Shown: positions 39,370 through 60,426 of the stretch, piece by piece
How the letters are laid out: every line of letters starts with the position of its first letter
Position numbering within the stretch: position 1 is the first letter of the stretch
DNA from: Dromaius novaehollandiae
Taxonomy: Eukaryota; Chordata; Aves; Casuariiformes; Dromaiidae
Assembly: GCF_036370855.1 (NCBI RefSeq)
Contig: NC_088106.1
Span: 32,130,501 to 32,194,500, forward strand
Length of the DNA: 64,000 nucleotides
Direction: 5' to 3'
Program-made: the position numbers and the translations under genes
Notes under the pieces: model-generated
Databases searched by the model: none
Told to the model about the DNA's origin: nothing
Seen by the model: only the letters and a program-made list of their open reading frames with translations

Positions 39370-39399
39370 TGGCATAGCTGGGCCCGGCCCGGCCCCCGG

Positions 39400-39477
39400 C
39401 TGCCGGCGCGGCGCGCAGTGCCGACGGCCGCGCTCCCCGGGCAGCACCGTCGCCGCGCTGCTCCCCGCGATGCTGCG
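39400..39477 (+). other. AMOTL2: AMOTL2 exon 1 (5' UTR), 3' part
   Basis: The 3' border is placed at 39477 before a consensus donor (GTAGGT), the only strong donor close upstream of the exon 2 acceptor. The 5' border is unknown and the start given is nominal. The exon ends with ATGCTGCG, whose ATG (39470) opens a short upstream ORF completed in exon 2. Confidence 0.55.
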
Positions 39478-39490
39478 GTAGGTGCCGCCC

Positions 39491-39526
39491 GCCCCGGCCC
39501 CGGCCCCGGCCCCGGCCCCGGCCCCG
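39491..39526 (+). repeat. GGCCCC hexanucleotide repeat in AMOTL2 intron 1
   Basis: About six tandem GGCCCC units (GGGGCC on the minus strand) begin 13 bases after the exon 1 donor. GGGAGC-type hexamers follow at 39535-39560. Confidence 0.92.
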
Positions 39527-39534
39527 GCGGGAGG

Positions 39535-39560
39535 GGGAGCGGGAGCGGGAGCGGGAGCGG
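39535..39560 (+). repeat. GGGAGC hexanucleotide repeat
   Basis: About four copies of GGGAGC directly after the GGCCCC array, also in AMOTL2 intron 1. Confidence 0.85.
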
Positions 39561-40005
39561 GCGCCTCGCCCCTGCCCCTGCCCCGGGCCGCGCTGCTCGG
39601 CGCCGCCGCCGAGGCCCCCCGGAGCCCCCGCCCGCGCGTCTCGGCGGCGGGAGGCGTGGGGGTTCGCCGCCCCCTGCGCGGTCCGCGCTGCCGCGGCGGA
39701 GCCCCGTCCCCGGGCGCCCCTCGCTGGGCGCCGGAGGGCGCCGGGCGCTGCCGCCGGCGGGGCGACCTCCTTCCCCCGCGCCTGCCGGGGCCGGGCGGCC
39801 TGGCGCTGCCCGCTGGTGCAGCCCGCGGGCTGCGATGAGAGGGTCCGTGCTCAGCCGCCGGCCCCGCCGAGGCTCTGTCCGCTCAGCCAGCGCCCTGGTA
39901 CACGGGCGCCTGCCAGTGCGCCCAAGCGGCATTCCTGGAAAACAAATCCCTCGGGGACGGTGCCTTAAGAAGCTCTTGCTGTTTCCTGCCCGGGCCGGTT
40001 CCTGA

Positions 40006-50016
<10,011 letters not shown>

Positions 50017-51244
50017 GGACAGGCAGTTCTGGCCACCCAGGGCAGACATGTCATCCTCTCCAACCTCACAGACTGTTGTATGGTCAGAGAAGCCCTTCAG
50101 TTACCAGGTGCCTGGCTGGGACTTGTTCTCCATAGCAGCAAATTCCTGGATGGTGGAATCTGAGGGAAGAAGGGTTTGCAGGGAGTATGCCACAGTCTGC
50201 GGGGTGGGGGACCAGGCCGTGCCTCCAACCCTCCACGCGTCCTGCTGTGGTCAGAGCTGTGCTTGGTCCCTGCCCATGCTCTCCTACAAGAAAACAGTGC
50301 TGTGCAGCCAGGGAAGGCCTGCTCTACCATCTCGCGGTCACCGACACAGAGCCAGCCAAAGTGAAGAGGTTACAGAGCTGTCCTCTGCTTCCAAGCTGTG
50401 ACCTGGAGGACAGCAGCATCTTTTGTGGGCCAGCTGGTTTTGACAGATGGCCCCAGCAGCCCTGGTGCCACAGATCTGTGCCACCAGGCTTGGGGAGCGG
50501 GGCTTGCTGCTGGGATGGCCAGAGTCACCACTTGGCATCCCGTCGTCGCCCCATGCATGGACGTGCCTCCCCTCCTGCCAGAGGGACTGGAGCTGCACAG
50601 GACAAGGGGCGCTCTGGAGCGCTCAAGACCCTGGAGGTGTTTGTGTGTGGAAGCTGTACAGTGACGAGGGCTTGCAGCCCAGGAGACCTGATCCCCCTGT
50701 AAATACATCCGTGTTTTGTAGAACAGGAGCAAACGTATTTATCATTTCAATTTCTTTCCCTTCCTCCTTTGCTGATCATGAGGTATCTTTCCTTCCCCCT
50801 CACTTGTCAGATCCTTTATGTTCTCCAGCCCAGATCCCGTCTCTGGATCTCTGCCTTCAGTGTCCCCCAAAATGTTTCCTTCAGGGTGCTTTTCCATGGT
50901 TCCTCTGACTGGAATTTCCCTTCTGTCTAAATAGTAGCCATGAGCCAATCTCTGTGCGAGTATGGATACGGCTCTGCTCCTGAGCTACTCTTCGCAGGGG
51001 CAGAGCTAGGAGAGATCCGCAGCCAGTCTCCATTGACTGAACTCCATCCAGATCCATGTGGCCAAGTTGAGCAGTTCCAGGGCCAGCAGTTGAAAGCCTT
51101 TATTTGCCGGCATCATAACTCTGGGTTTCTAGTGCAGCTGCAGGAGGGAGAGGGATTTGGGAAGGAGCTTTCAGAAGAGTCCTAGGTATGTTTCAATTGA
51201 CAGGTTTTTCTTTGTAAAGGGAGGGAATGGGATAGTGGTTGTGC

Positions 51245-51268
51245 AAAAAAAAAAAAAAAAAAAAAAAA
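51245..51268 (+). repeat. A run (24) in AMOTL2 3' UTR
   Basis: Genomically encoded oligo(A) within the transcript, about 610 bp before the true poly(A) signal and without an AATAAA just upstream. It would prime oligo-dT internally. Confidence 0.9.
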
Positions 51269-51879
51269 GAATGAAAGGTGGAGGAGAAGTCTAATTGAAA
51301 ATGGAGGTGAAATGCTCTTGAAATGAAACAAGAATGTCTGATTTTGCTGGGGTGGGATGTGTTGCCCTTTTCTGGATCTGCACCAAGCTATGCCTGGTCT
51401 CTTCTCACTGGGAATCCTCATACCTCCCTTGTCTACTGGCAGCTGGCTTCTGGCAGTAGCCAACTTTGATTTTAGTGAGAGTTTCTCAGTCCTCTGAACT
51501 CGGATACTTTCCAGCCTTGGCCTTCATATATTTTTTTTTCTTTCTTCTTTAAACATCTATGCATTTGCTGGACAACTGCATTTTTTATTTTCTCTCCCAG
51601 ACACGTAAAAAATGCGTTCGGTTCTCGTGCATTGTTTACAAAGTGGAAAACAAAAAAAATATGAAAGAGGAAAAAAACAACTTAATATATTTTATATTAA
51701 TATTGGTATTTCTTTTTAAGTATTTTTTCGTGCTGTGAACTTTTTTTTCTGCCAAAGACAATGAGTTCTTGTTTGTGCATTTTAAGTTATCTTAAGTATT
51801 TAAACGTAAACCTGGCTGTTTCGTTATGCCGCCCTATACCGAGATTGCTGTAGCATTCCACTTGGTATAACAATATTTT

Positions 51880-51885
51880 AATAAA
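51880..51885 (+). terminator. AMOTL2: AMOTL2 polyadenylation signal AATAAA
   Basis: Canonical AATAAA in an A/T-rich context, followed by an A-rich stretch. It is the first good signal at the end of the A/T-rich 3' UTR and marks the probable transcript end at about 51.9 kb. Confidence 0.85.
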
Positions 51886-54800
51886 AAAAAAACAAATATT
51901 GACCTAAAGGTGCTCTTTTCCCACGCGACACTGCACAAGCAAGTGAGATGGGGCAAGACAACGGCTTGGCTCATTGGAAAAGGCTGCTGCACTGGGGACC
52001 TGCTCGGTGTCCAGTGATGTGGGGCTTGGCTCTTGCTTCACTGCCTGGCTGCTCCTAGCGTGCCACGAAAGTCTTGCAGGCAAACACCTGCTTGGAGATA
52101 CGGTCTCTTCAAGGCAGGGTGGTGGCTGGCCAAGGCCTCTAAAGAGGGGGTTGGAGATGGAGATGGAGTTGGGCAATGGTGATAAACCTTGAAGGGGGAA
52201 GAGCTTCCCAAGGCAACACTGCAAGGTGCCAACAGCCAGGGCCAATCTCTGTACATTGCTTTTCTCCCCGTGCTGCAGGAGCTGGGCAGCGTGAACTGCC
52301 TCATGCAGTAGCAGTGGTCCAGGAGAGGAAATCCACTAGCTGAAATGCACTCCCAGGGCTGGGAGCTGCAGACTTGTGTCTCCCCACCTCTCTTCTTGGG
52401 CTGAGTTTTTCAGCATAGCAAGGTGCCCCCTTCCTGCTGCAGCAAAAGGGGCTCTGGACTCTTCAGAGCCTTGATCTGAGGCTCAGCTGTGTGGTACGGG
52501 TGATAAAAACGCAAAGGCACCTCTGTGTCCTCCAGCATTCCTTTAGGAGGAAGCCACCTTGATGAGGGAAGGATAGGGTTGTCCAGAAACGTGACATACA
52601 TAGTTTCCTATAGTGTCTGGCCCTCTCATACTTGCTGGCCCCTGCGCTGAGGCTGGAAAGGGCTGTCAGCGCTCTAGTGGATATTGACCCTGTCCTCGTT
52701 TTACTGTGAGGGGGTAGGTTGGGCCTCTTTGCTCCAGGGCACACCGTGTGTAGCAGCTGTATCTCCAAAGGGCTGAAGTCAAAGGTACAGGTCGAGGACT
52801 GCCAAGTTGGCTGCTGAGGATGCAAATGTGCAAACCTTGCAATACTACATCACGGTCCTCCACCCCAGAACTGCTCCTGCTTTCCTAGCAGGGGCTCCCT
52901 CAGCTGGTTTCCTAGACCCATGGCGACTCTCAGCTGCTGCTTTTTCAAGCCCTTTGTGGTCCGGAAGCCATTCCACGTTTTTATCAGCCGCTTCCAAGCC
53001 TTCTTTATGCTACTTGGATCTTTGGAGGTGGGGGAAGACCAGAAATGCCTGGTATTCAAGCTGGGGTTGCCTCAGGATTTATATAGCAACATAATGGTGC
53101 TCTCCAGTCTTTCCCCTGTGATCCTCTTCTGTTTGCTGCTATTGTTTGACTTTTTTTTTTTTTTCTTAATAGCTACAGAGCTGATGCTTCCAAGGGAGCT
53201 TCCATGGGGACTCTTCAATCTGTTTCTTGGGTGCTAGAAGCCTATCTGAAGACATCAGTGCACGCACAGACAGTTGGGTTGGGGCTTTCCCTTTCGTGCA
53301 TTACTTTGCATTTACTGACAGCTCATTTCCCCTGCAGTTTTATCATGCCATCCCTGAGGACCAGGAGATCTTGTGCAATTCTGCAGTTGGCTTTAGCTCT
53401 GACTTTGCAGATCACTGCATAAGAAACAAGTTTTGTTGCTAACTCTCATCTCTCTGGAAGATGGCTTATGAATATGCTGAGCATCACCGGTCCCAGCACA
53501 GTCCTGCAGAATGGTGATGCTGATGATCCTTCCCATCTATTTTTTTGACCTGACTTTCCCTCTTGTGAACTTATCTCCGATCGTGTGTGACACACAGCCA
53601 CTCCATGGGCGTCTCTTACTGGTTTGCTCTTACCAGGCACCTGTGGCTCCTGCAGAAGACTCAGCAGTGAGAAGCCTTGGCTGTGCATCGCTAAGACCAC
53701 GCGGAAGCAGTGGCAGAGAGGCTGGAAGGAGAGTAGCTGAAAAAGCTGGAGTTCCTGGGGCTTCGGGACAGGTTTCCATCCCCATAAGAGTGGGTTAGAG
53801 AGAGGCCCAGAGAGGTGGGAAGCCTCTAGATGGGACCCCTCTTTGGTCCATGATTTATGGTTTTTTTGCAAGCAGGGAAACAAGTTCCCCTCTGCTCTGG
53901 GCCAGTTTGCAGAGAAGGAACAAGATCCTGGGCACAAAGCAAGAAGGGGAAGGGAAAGCAGTTGGCTTCTTGCCCATCCTCTTGAGCCAAAAAAGGTGGA
54001 GATGCCCTTGGAAGTATGACTGAGAGAGTCCAGTCACTGCAGTCCTGGTGGGAGACCAGTGCTAGACTCAGCAGCTAGTTTAAGGGGTTTTGTTGTTCTT
54101 TGTCTTAAATAGTCTGTTGTTAAGTGTTGGGAGAGGACCTCATGGCAGGACCTCTATACAGGGTCTCCCCCAACTTGCCATTCCCCCCAGCTGCCTGGGG
54201 GCAGCTCCATACGGCCTCTAAAAATGTCAAAAGGGCAACGGGGCCCTTTCATTTCAGAGTTGCCTCTTTCCAGACAACGGGGCCAACAACGGAGAGGACT
54301 GGGTGCCCAGTCTGGAGCTGCAGGGACATCCCTTTCTCTCTCGTCATGGTGTTGTGCTCCATTATGGGAGGGGGGGTTGCTTTGGGCAAGGTGGGGATAT
54401 ATCTGGTCATCGGGGAGTCACATGCCAATGCTGAAGCTGGAAATGTGCCAGGAGGGCATCCAAACGCGTTTGAATACAGGTGTTGGGGGCGGACAGGCTG
54501 TGGGAAGGAAGGGAGACAAGGCAGTCCCAGGCTCCAGGATACGTATTCCCTGCAACATCAGGGTTGGGAGAGTAGAGGTAGCTAGGATATGCTGGGGACC
54601 AAGTGGGCTCCTGGCAGCTGGGGGATGTGGGTGGATGCTCCCTAGAGGGGGAAACCACCAGAGACAGTCTGTGCACAGGGCAGCAGTTGGCACGGAGACT
54701 GGTTTGTACTCCTTGCAGCTTCTCCTGGGTCAGGAGGGCATCAGAGTGGGGGTAATGAGGTATAAAGATGGCCAGAATTGGGTCAGACATGAGGCTCAGA

Positions 54801-56686
54801 AGTGGCCCCTAGACTCATCTGCCCCCTTGGGCCAGTGCCTCCTGTTGCCCTGGGGGCTCTGAGAGCCTGGAGCCTGCTGCTGAGTGGCACTCGGTCCCAT
54901 CAGCCTGGATGGGTCACCCACTGGTGTCACACCGACGGAGAGGAGGACGACAACCCCTTTGTGGGTGGACAATGCCCCCCAGGCCCCCTCAAGGTGGGAG
55001 GAGAAAGCCTGACAGCCATCTCTTCTCCATTCCTAGCCAAGCGGAGAGACAGCACTCCTTATTTTGCCTTTTCTTTGACCTCCTGCGTCTCCACAGGCAG
55101 AAGCATCCCTGGGCCAAGGAAGCACGTGGCGCACCCGTGGGAAGCACAAATGAATGCCAAGCCATTGCCTGATGTTAGCTTGTATTTGATTGCAATCTAG
55201 TATTTCTCCATTTGGGTGCTCAGATAGCTAATCTCACCAGCTAGTTCCATGTCTTTATTCCAGTGCTGGCGGGAGGCTACCCCAGTGGCTCCAGGTGTCC
55301 TGCACGACAGGAACTGAGCCCCACTCCATCCCTGGCAGGCAAAAACAGAAGTGCCTGGGGAGCTTGCAGAGCCTGAGCAATGCTGGGATCAGACTCAGTA
55401 CCTGGCTTTCCTCCCCACCCCCTCCTGCTTTCCATAAACTGCAGGCAATTGCTCAGGAAGGGTTTACGGCATTCCTGGCATACCGCAGCTCTCACACCCG
55501 GCAGTTTATTTACCCAAATCCGGATGCAGATCATCCTTGCAGCAAGTCTGGCCAAAGCTAGCTGTTTGCAGACAGGTTGTCAAGCATAGGGACGATGCAA
55601 ATGGGGGAATCAGCTCCTCTTGTGAGGCACCCGCTGCTGCCCTCCTCCATCAGGACTTTCTCAGTAAGGTCTCCAGGAGCTGGGAAGCTGGTGGGAATAC
55701 AGCCTGAAAAGCCCATCTGTAAATGCAAGAATCAGGCTGCCGGAGAGAGGGTCCAGGCCTGGCAGGTTGGAGCAAGAGGTCACGGCTTCTCCTGTTACTA
55801 CCCTGAGGATATGCCAGCAGGGCTTGGATTTTTTTGTTTGTTTATTTTGGTAGGGGTACTTTTCACCAGAGCAACAGTCTGGTCCAGCTCATCACACAAG
55901 TGCTCAACCCAGCACAAGGAAGGCAGCGGGGAGGCATGGGAAAGAGGAGAGAGGTTCCAGCAGCACACTTAGCTCTCTCAGATAGTTTGCCCTTTAAGTT
56001 GTTTAAGCTAATGTGGCTCATTTTTGGCTAAATTGGGTTAGGAGTGTGTGCACAAGCAGGTCATGTCATGGGAGCTGAGGGGCAAGGGTGACCGGCTCTC
56101 TGCACTGCCCACAGATCACATGCACCCACACCCCAGCAAGCCTGGGGTTTGGCTGCAGGAAAGGCACCATAGGCCATAGATTATAAAGTACCACATGGGG
56201 CACACCTGCAGACATCAAGGTGCCACGTCCACATGGGCAGCCTTCCGGGATGTAGCTCCCTGGCTTAGCCTGTTCCACAGGAACCTGCTCTCCTCAGGCA
56301 GCAAGGGGGAAGAAGGACTTGAGACCTGAAGGGAGCCAGTTCCCCAGGGTGTGGTACTCCTGAATCCAGCCCATCCACCCAGGAGGCTGCAGGGAGCCAG
56401 CAGGCATCCTGGGCACCCAGCAGCTCTGCTGCATTCCAGATGTGGTGGTGTCCACGAGGGCACAGGGAGGGTCCGCACTCCCTGCGATAGCTTTCCTGGT
56501 AAGAAATGCCTCCCAAATTCTCAGGAGAAGAGAGGAGGCATGAAGATGCTGCTCTGAAAAATGAGGTTACCATTCTGTAGAGGGCAGCTCCGGGTTTGGA
56601 GGTGGTGGGAGTGTTATCGCTTATTTTATCAGTTTGTCGTCACTGGTATTTCCCTCCGCCCTTTCTGCACCATCTCCATGCCACTG

Positions 56687-56687
<1 letters not shown>

Positions 56688-56717
<30 letters not shown>
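56688..56717. repeat. poly(T) tract, 30 bases
   Basis: Uninterrupted T run with no recognisable retroposon body attached. Confidence 0.95.
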
Positions 56718-59050
56718 CCCCACTCCTGGCATCCCTTGGACTCATATTCCTTCATCCCACGCGTGGTCCAGTTTACTGCTTAGGGTACTTTTGGCTCAGA
56801 GGCTGCTTGTGAGGGTAACCTGGGAGCATCATGACTCTCTACTGGAAACGACATGATGAGGCCATGATGTTCCCCTTTTGCTGCAGCTGGACTGGCTGGA
56901 GAAATGGTTGCCTCTAGGCTGCCGCAGGCTGCTCAGTGCTGCCCTTTGGCAGTGTCTCTTTTGCTGTCACACTCCAAATACCATGGATGAGCTCCTATCT
57001 TCCTCCTGCCCTGGTCCCAGCATCCCTGCATGTCTGAGACAGAGGTAGCTAGGAGACAACTGCCATGCTGCTACCTGGGCTGGTGCCTGCGTGCATCATC
57101 TTCCATGGGAGCGCTTGCACATCTGCAGCCTGGAGAGATGGAAAAAAGGCAGCGGGCTCTGCTCTGAATGCCACCGCAGTCACCCTGGTGGCTTTAGTGA
57201 GTCACTCCATGTCCCGAGGCACCAGCTCTCTTGTGGGTGACAGGGAGATGGCTCATCTGGTCTGGGAGCTATTTAGACAGGGATAGTCCCTCCTGCGGTC
57301 ATAGTGTGTCTGGTACAATGAGACCATGGGCTCTGCAGAGACCTTGTCAGGATAAGGCTGATCTTCTCCTCTTGCTGGTTATCTCACTGGGGTCCCATGG
57401 CTGTTCTCTAAGTCACATCTCCACCAAGGAGCATCTTGTTGACCCCCCCCCATGTGTCTCCACAACAGTATTTCCACAGCTCTGGTTCCTGCCTTTCCTC
57501 ATTTCTCCAGACATCCATGGAGCTTGGCCTGTCCCTCCTTTGTCCCTAGTCCCTCTCCCTCTGGTCCTTTCCCACTCCTTGTCCTCCCATGGCCCTCTCC
57601 TCTCCTCTTCCCCACCAGGCTGTTCCTTCCAGTGTCTTTGGCTCTTCACTCTTCTCTTCTCCCTTTGTAGCCCCTCCCCAGTGCACCTCCTCTTCATTTT
57701 TATTTGCCAAATGTCAGAGCTGGATGAAGAAAGAAAAGCTCATCACAAATTCCTTGTGATGGAAAATGGCTCTTTTAGAAGCAGAAAAATCTCTAGGTTT
57801 TCAACAGGATTTGGGAGAAAGGGAATTTCACTGATCTTAAAAATAAACCCAATATTTTTCCAGGGGAAATTTTGAAAGACCTCCTTTCAAAAGAGTTTCT
57901 GCTCCCTCAGTTAGAGAAGGAAGTTGGAGGAGGAAGGCTCCAGGCTTTCAACCTCCTCCCATTTCTCCATCTCTTTTCCCATGGAGATCACACATGGGTT
58001 CTGCCAGGGGAAGGACCCCCCCACGAGAGGGCTACCCTAAAAACCCCGCTGCCAGCTAACCCCCAGCCCCTTCCTCTCTCCTCTGCGTGTGGTTGCAAGA
58101 GCACTGCTAGTAGCTTAGAGTGGCATCTCCAGCCACCCTGGCCACAGGCGGGGCCAGGGGGGGAGTTGCCAGGAGCTTCAATCCTGCTGCAGGCCAGACT
58201 TGCAGCAAGCTTGTTAGCAAACCAGTCAGGCAAACCACGTTGGATTCTCCTATACACTGATGTCTCAAGTCCTGGCTTGCTCTTTAGGTCCATAGGAATG
58301 AAGATCTCCCTGCCATGCCTGCTCAACTCTTCATTTCTTTCCTTACGAGTAGGGCTCACCCAGCCTTACTCCTACACCTGCACACTGTGTCTCCTGTTTC
58401 CTCCGTGGCTGGGGAGATGGTTTTGGTGGAGACTTTTTAGAGCACAGCTGAGTGAGAGGAACAGGTGAGCTGCATGCTGGGCATGAGCTATCCCCCAAAA
58501 CAAGAAACACTGGCATGGATGGGCCAATGCTTTGGGAAATTGGGCCACTTGTGCAAGTGGGAGCTGCTCCGTGCCTGTGGGCTGTGCTAAGACACGGGGC
58601 TGTTGGCCTGCACTGAAGTGAGTGTTCTGACGTGGGGTGGATGTTTGGCTCCTTTCAAAGATGTTCAGCCTGGGGCATCATCTCTGGGATGTCCCAGGGA
58701 ACTGTCTGGTTGCACAAGGCACTTTACTTCCTAGTAAAGCATGGGCATCATGCTGGGGGCAATGCAAACCCCTTCCCCCAGTACCTTCCTCCTGCTGAAG
58801 AGCCCTTCCTTGCCTTGCCACCTTCCCTGGTAAGTTCACACACTCCCCAGACCCCCCAGGCTCATGGGCTCCATTCTGTGCACAGGTCTCGCAACTTGCT
58901 GGGTGGAGAGCAAGGTCTGTCCCCTTGCTTTCCCCTTACCAGAAGGCAAATGCTCCCCTCCCTGAGTCCTTGCATCAGACTTTGCATTCTACTGCAGTCA
59001 TAAGCTTCCACCTGCCCCCTCCCTGAGAAGTCCCCTCTCTGTTCCTGCAG

Positions 59051-59096
59051 AGCATCAGTGCGTATCATTGTGCCTAACGTGCCGGAGCAGAGAAAG
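59051..59096 (+). other. splice-flanked candidate exon (unassigned)
   Basis: A strong acceptor (CTCTCTGTTCCTGCAG) and a donor (AAAG|GTACGA) enclose 46 bases open in one frame as ASVRIIVPNVPEQRK. No partner exon or family was found. Confidence 0.2.
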
Positions 59097-60384
59097 GTAC
59101 GATGGTTTTGGGTGGATGTTGTTGTTTGGGGGGGGGGCATTCAAACACACAACGATGACGAGGCAAGAGGTCCAGCTCTCCAAAGGGCCGTGCCTGCTCT
59201 TTGCAAAATCTGGCTCTTCATCTGGCTTGTGAAAGCCCAGTTGTGCTGTGACCTTGGCACTGTGTCAGGAGCATGTCTGACCCGGCCGGAGTTGCTGCAG
59301 TGCTCTGCATGTGCAGGGTGGATGCAGTTCCCTCTGGAAGGGCGAGGATGCTCCATTTATTAAGCAACATGGCTGAGGGAGCACCCAGTAGTGCTTCTGA
59401 ATGAGTTCAGTGAGGATGGCATGAACTGAATGTGGTCCACAGCTAAAGAGCTCATTAAGTTTGTGTATGAACAGTTTGGGAGTATGCTACTTTGCGGGAG
59501 ACTTACTCATGGGAGAAGGGACACCTTCTGCCTTGTCCTCTTTTCCCCTTTCTGGGCAATTCACCCAGGGGCTAACAACTCACGTTTGCCAGCTTCGTAT
59601 TTGAGCAGAGAAATGTCCTCCTTGTGATTCACTCTTCAGCTATTTTAAAAATGTACCCAACAGCTCTAGTGAAATTCCTGCTAACCTCTGTCTTTTTTGG
59701 CAGCTGGGGGGATCCTGCAAACTTGTGTTTCTGAGATGGCCGCTTTCCTCCAACAGCAGAGCTCTGTTTGCCTCTCGAGCACTGGCTGTGAGGAGATAAG
59801 GAATCAGGAAAGTGTAGCCAGCTGTTTCTCCTTCATCAGCCCTGCCTGACATCTATCTCAAAGCCCTTTCTCCTTCCCTCCTCCCAGCTCCCTCCATGCC
59901 TCCTTTTCTCCCAGGTATTGCAGTGTCCCTCTCCATTTCGCTGTCCTTACCTCTACCCCTTTGCAAGCAGTTGGTGAGGCCTGCTGGGCTTTCCTTCACC
60001 CCAGACTCATTCCCCCAGGCCAAAGCAAGGTGACCCACTCCAGTGGTTAATGACGATTTTCAAAATGTTGGCCCAGGGGCTGCCTGCCCAGTGCTTCAGC
60101 CTGACCTGCAATTCAGAAGTGTTTCTTTTGTGCCCCTAGACTGTCCCTCTTTGGCTCTTCGTAGAGGCTGCTCACCGTGGGACAGACATGGTGGAAGACG
60201 ACACATGCATGCACCTCCCACTCCTCACCTAGCCCCAGCATGAACCCATCTTCACCAGGCTGCAAGCTACAGTGGATGAGAGCCACCCATGTCTGCTGCT
60301 GCCCCCCGCGAGGGTCCTGCATACCCACAGTGACACCTCCAACCTTGAGATGAGAACTGCCCAGCCTTATCTGCCACGGGAATG

Positions 60385-60426
60385 GAGTGGGAGTGGGAGT
60401 GGGAGTGGGAGTGGGAGTGGGAGTGG
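60385..60426 (+). repeat. (GGGAGT)n hexanucleotide repeat, about seven copies
   Basis: Near-perfect tandem array translating as Gly-Ser repeats on one strand and Ser-His on the other. It is not coding. Confidence 0.93.

Larger units (their letters stand above)
38560..39990 (+). promoter_or_regulatory. AMOTL2: AMOTL2 CpG-island promoter, exon 1 and intron 1
   Basis: About 1.4 kb of extreme G+C content and CpG density surrounds the noncoding first exon. It contains a tandem GGGGC array (39325-39346) offering overlapping Sp1/KLF sites, and GCATTCCTGG TEAD-like motifs at 39363-39372 and 39929-39938. There is no TATA box. The long open frames here on both strands (for example 37716-39377 plus, 38736-40310 minus) are by-products of base composition. 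Confidence 0.85.
50017..51905 (+). other. AMOTL2: AMOTL2 3' UTR
   Basis: About 1.9 kb from the stop to just past the poly(A) signal. The last 400 bases are very A/T-rich with several AU-rich motifs. A 24-base A run lies at 51245-51268. The cleavage site is estimated. Confidence 0.85.

Noticed and set aside
37716-39377. 553-codon open frame before AMOTL2 exon 1
   Set aside because: It spans promoter and CpG-island DNA with few stops; the product is Ala/Pro/Arg/Gly-rich without domains, and equally long frames exist on the other strand (38736-40310).
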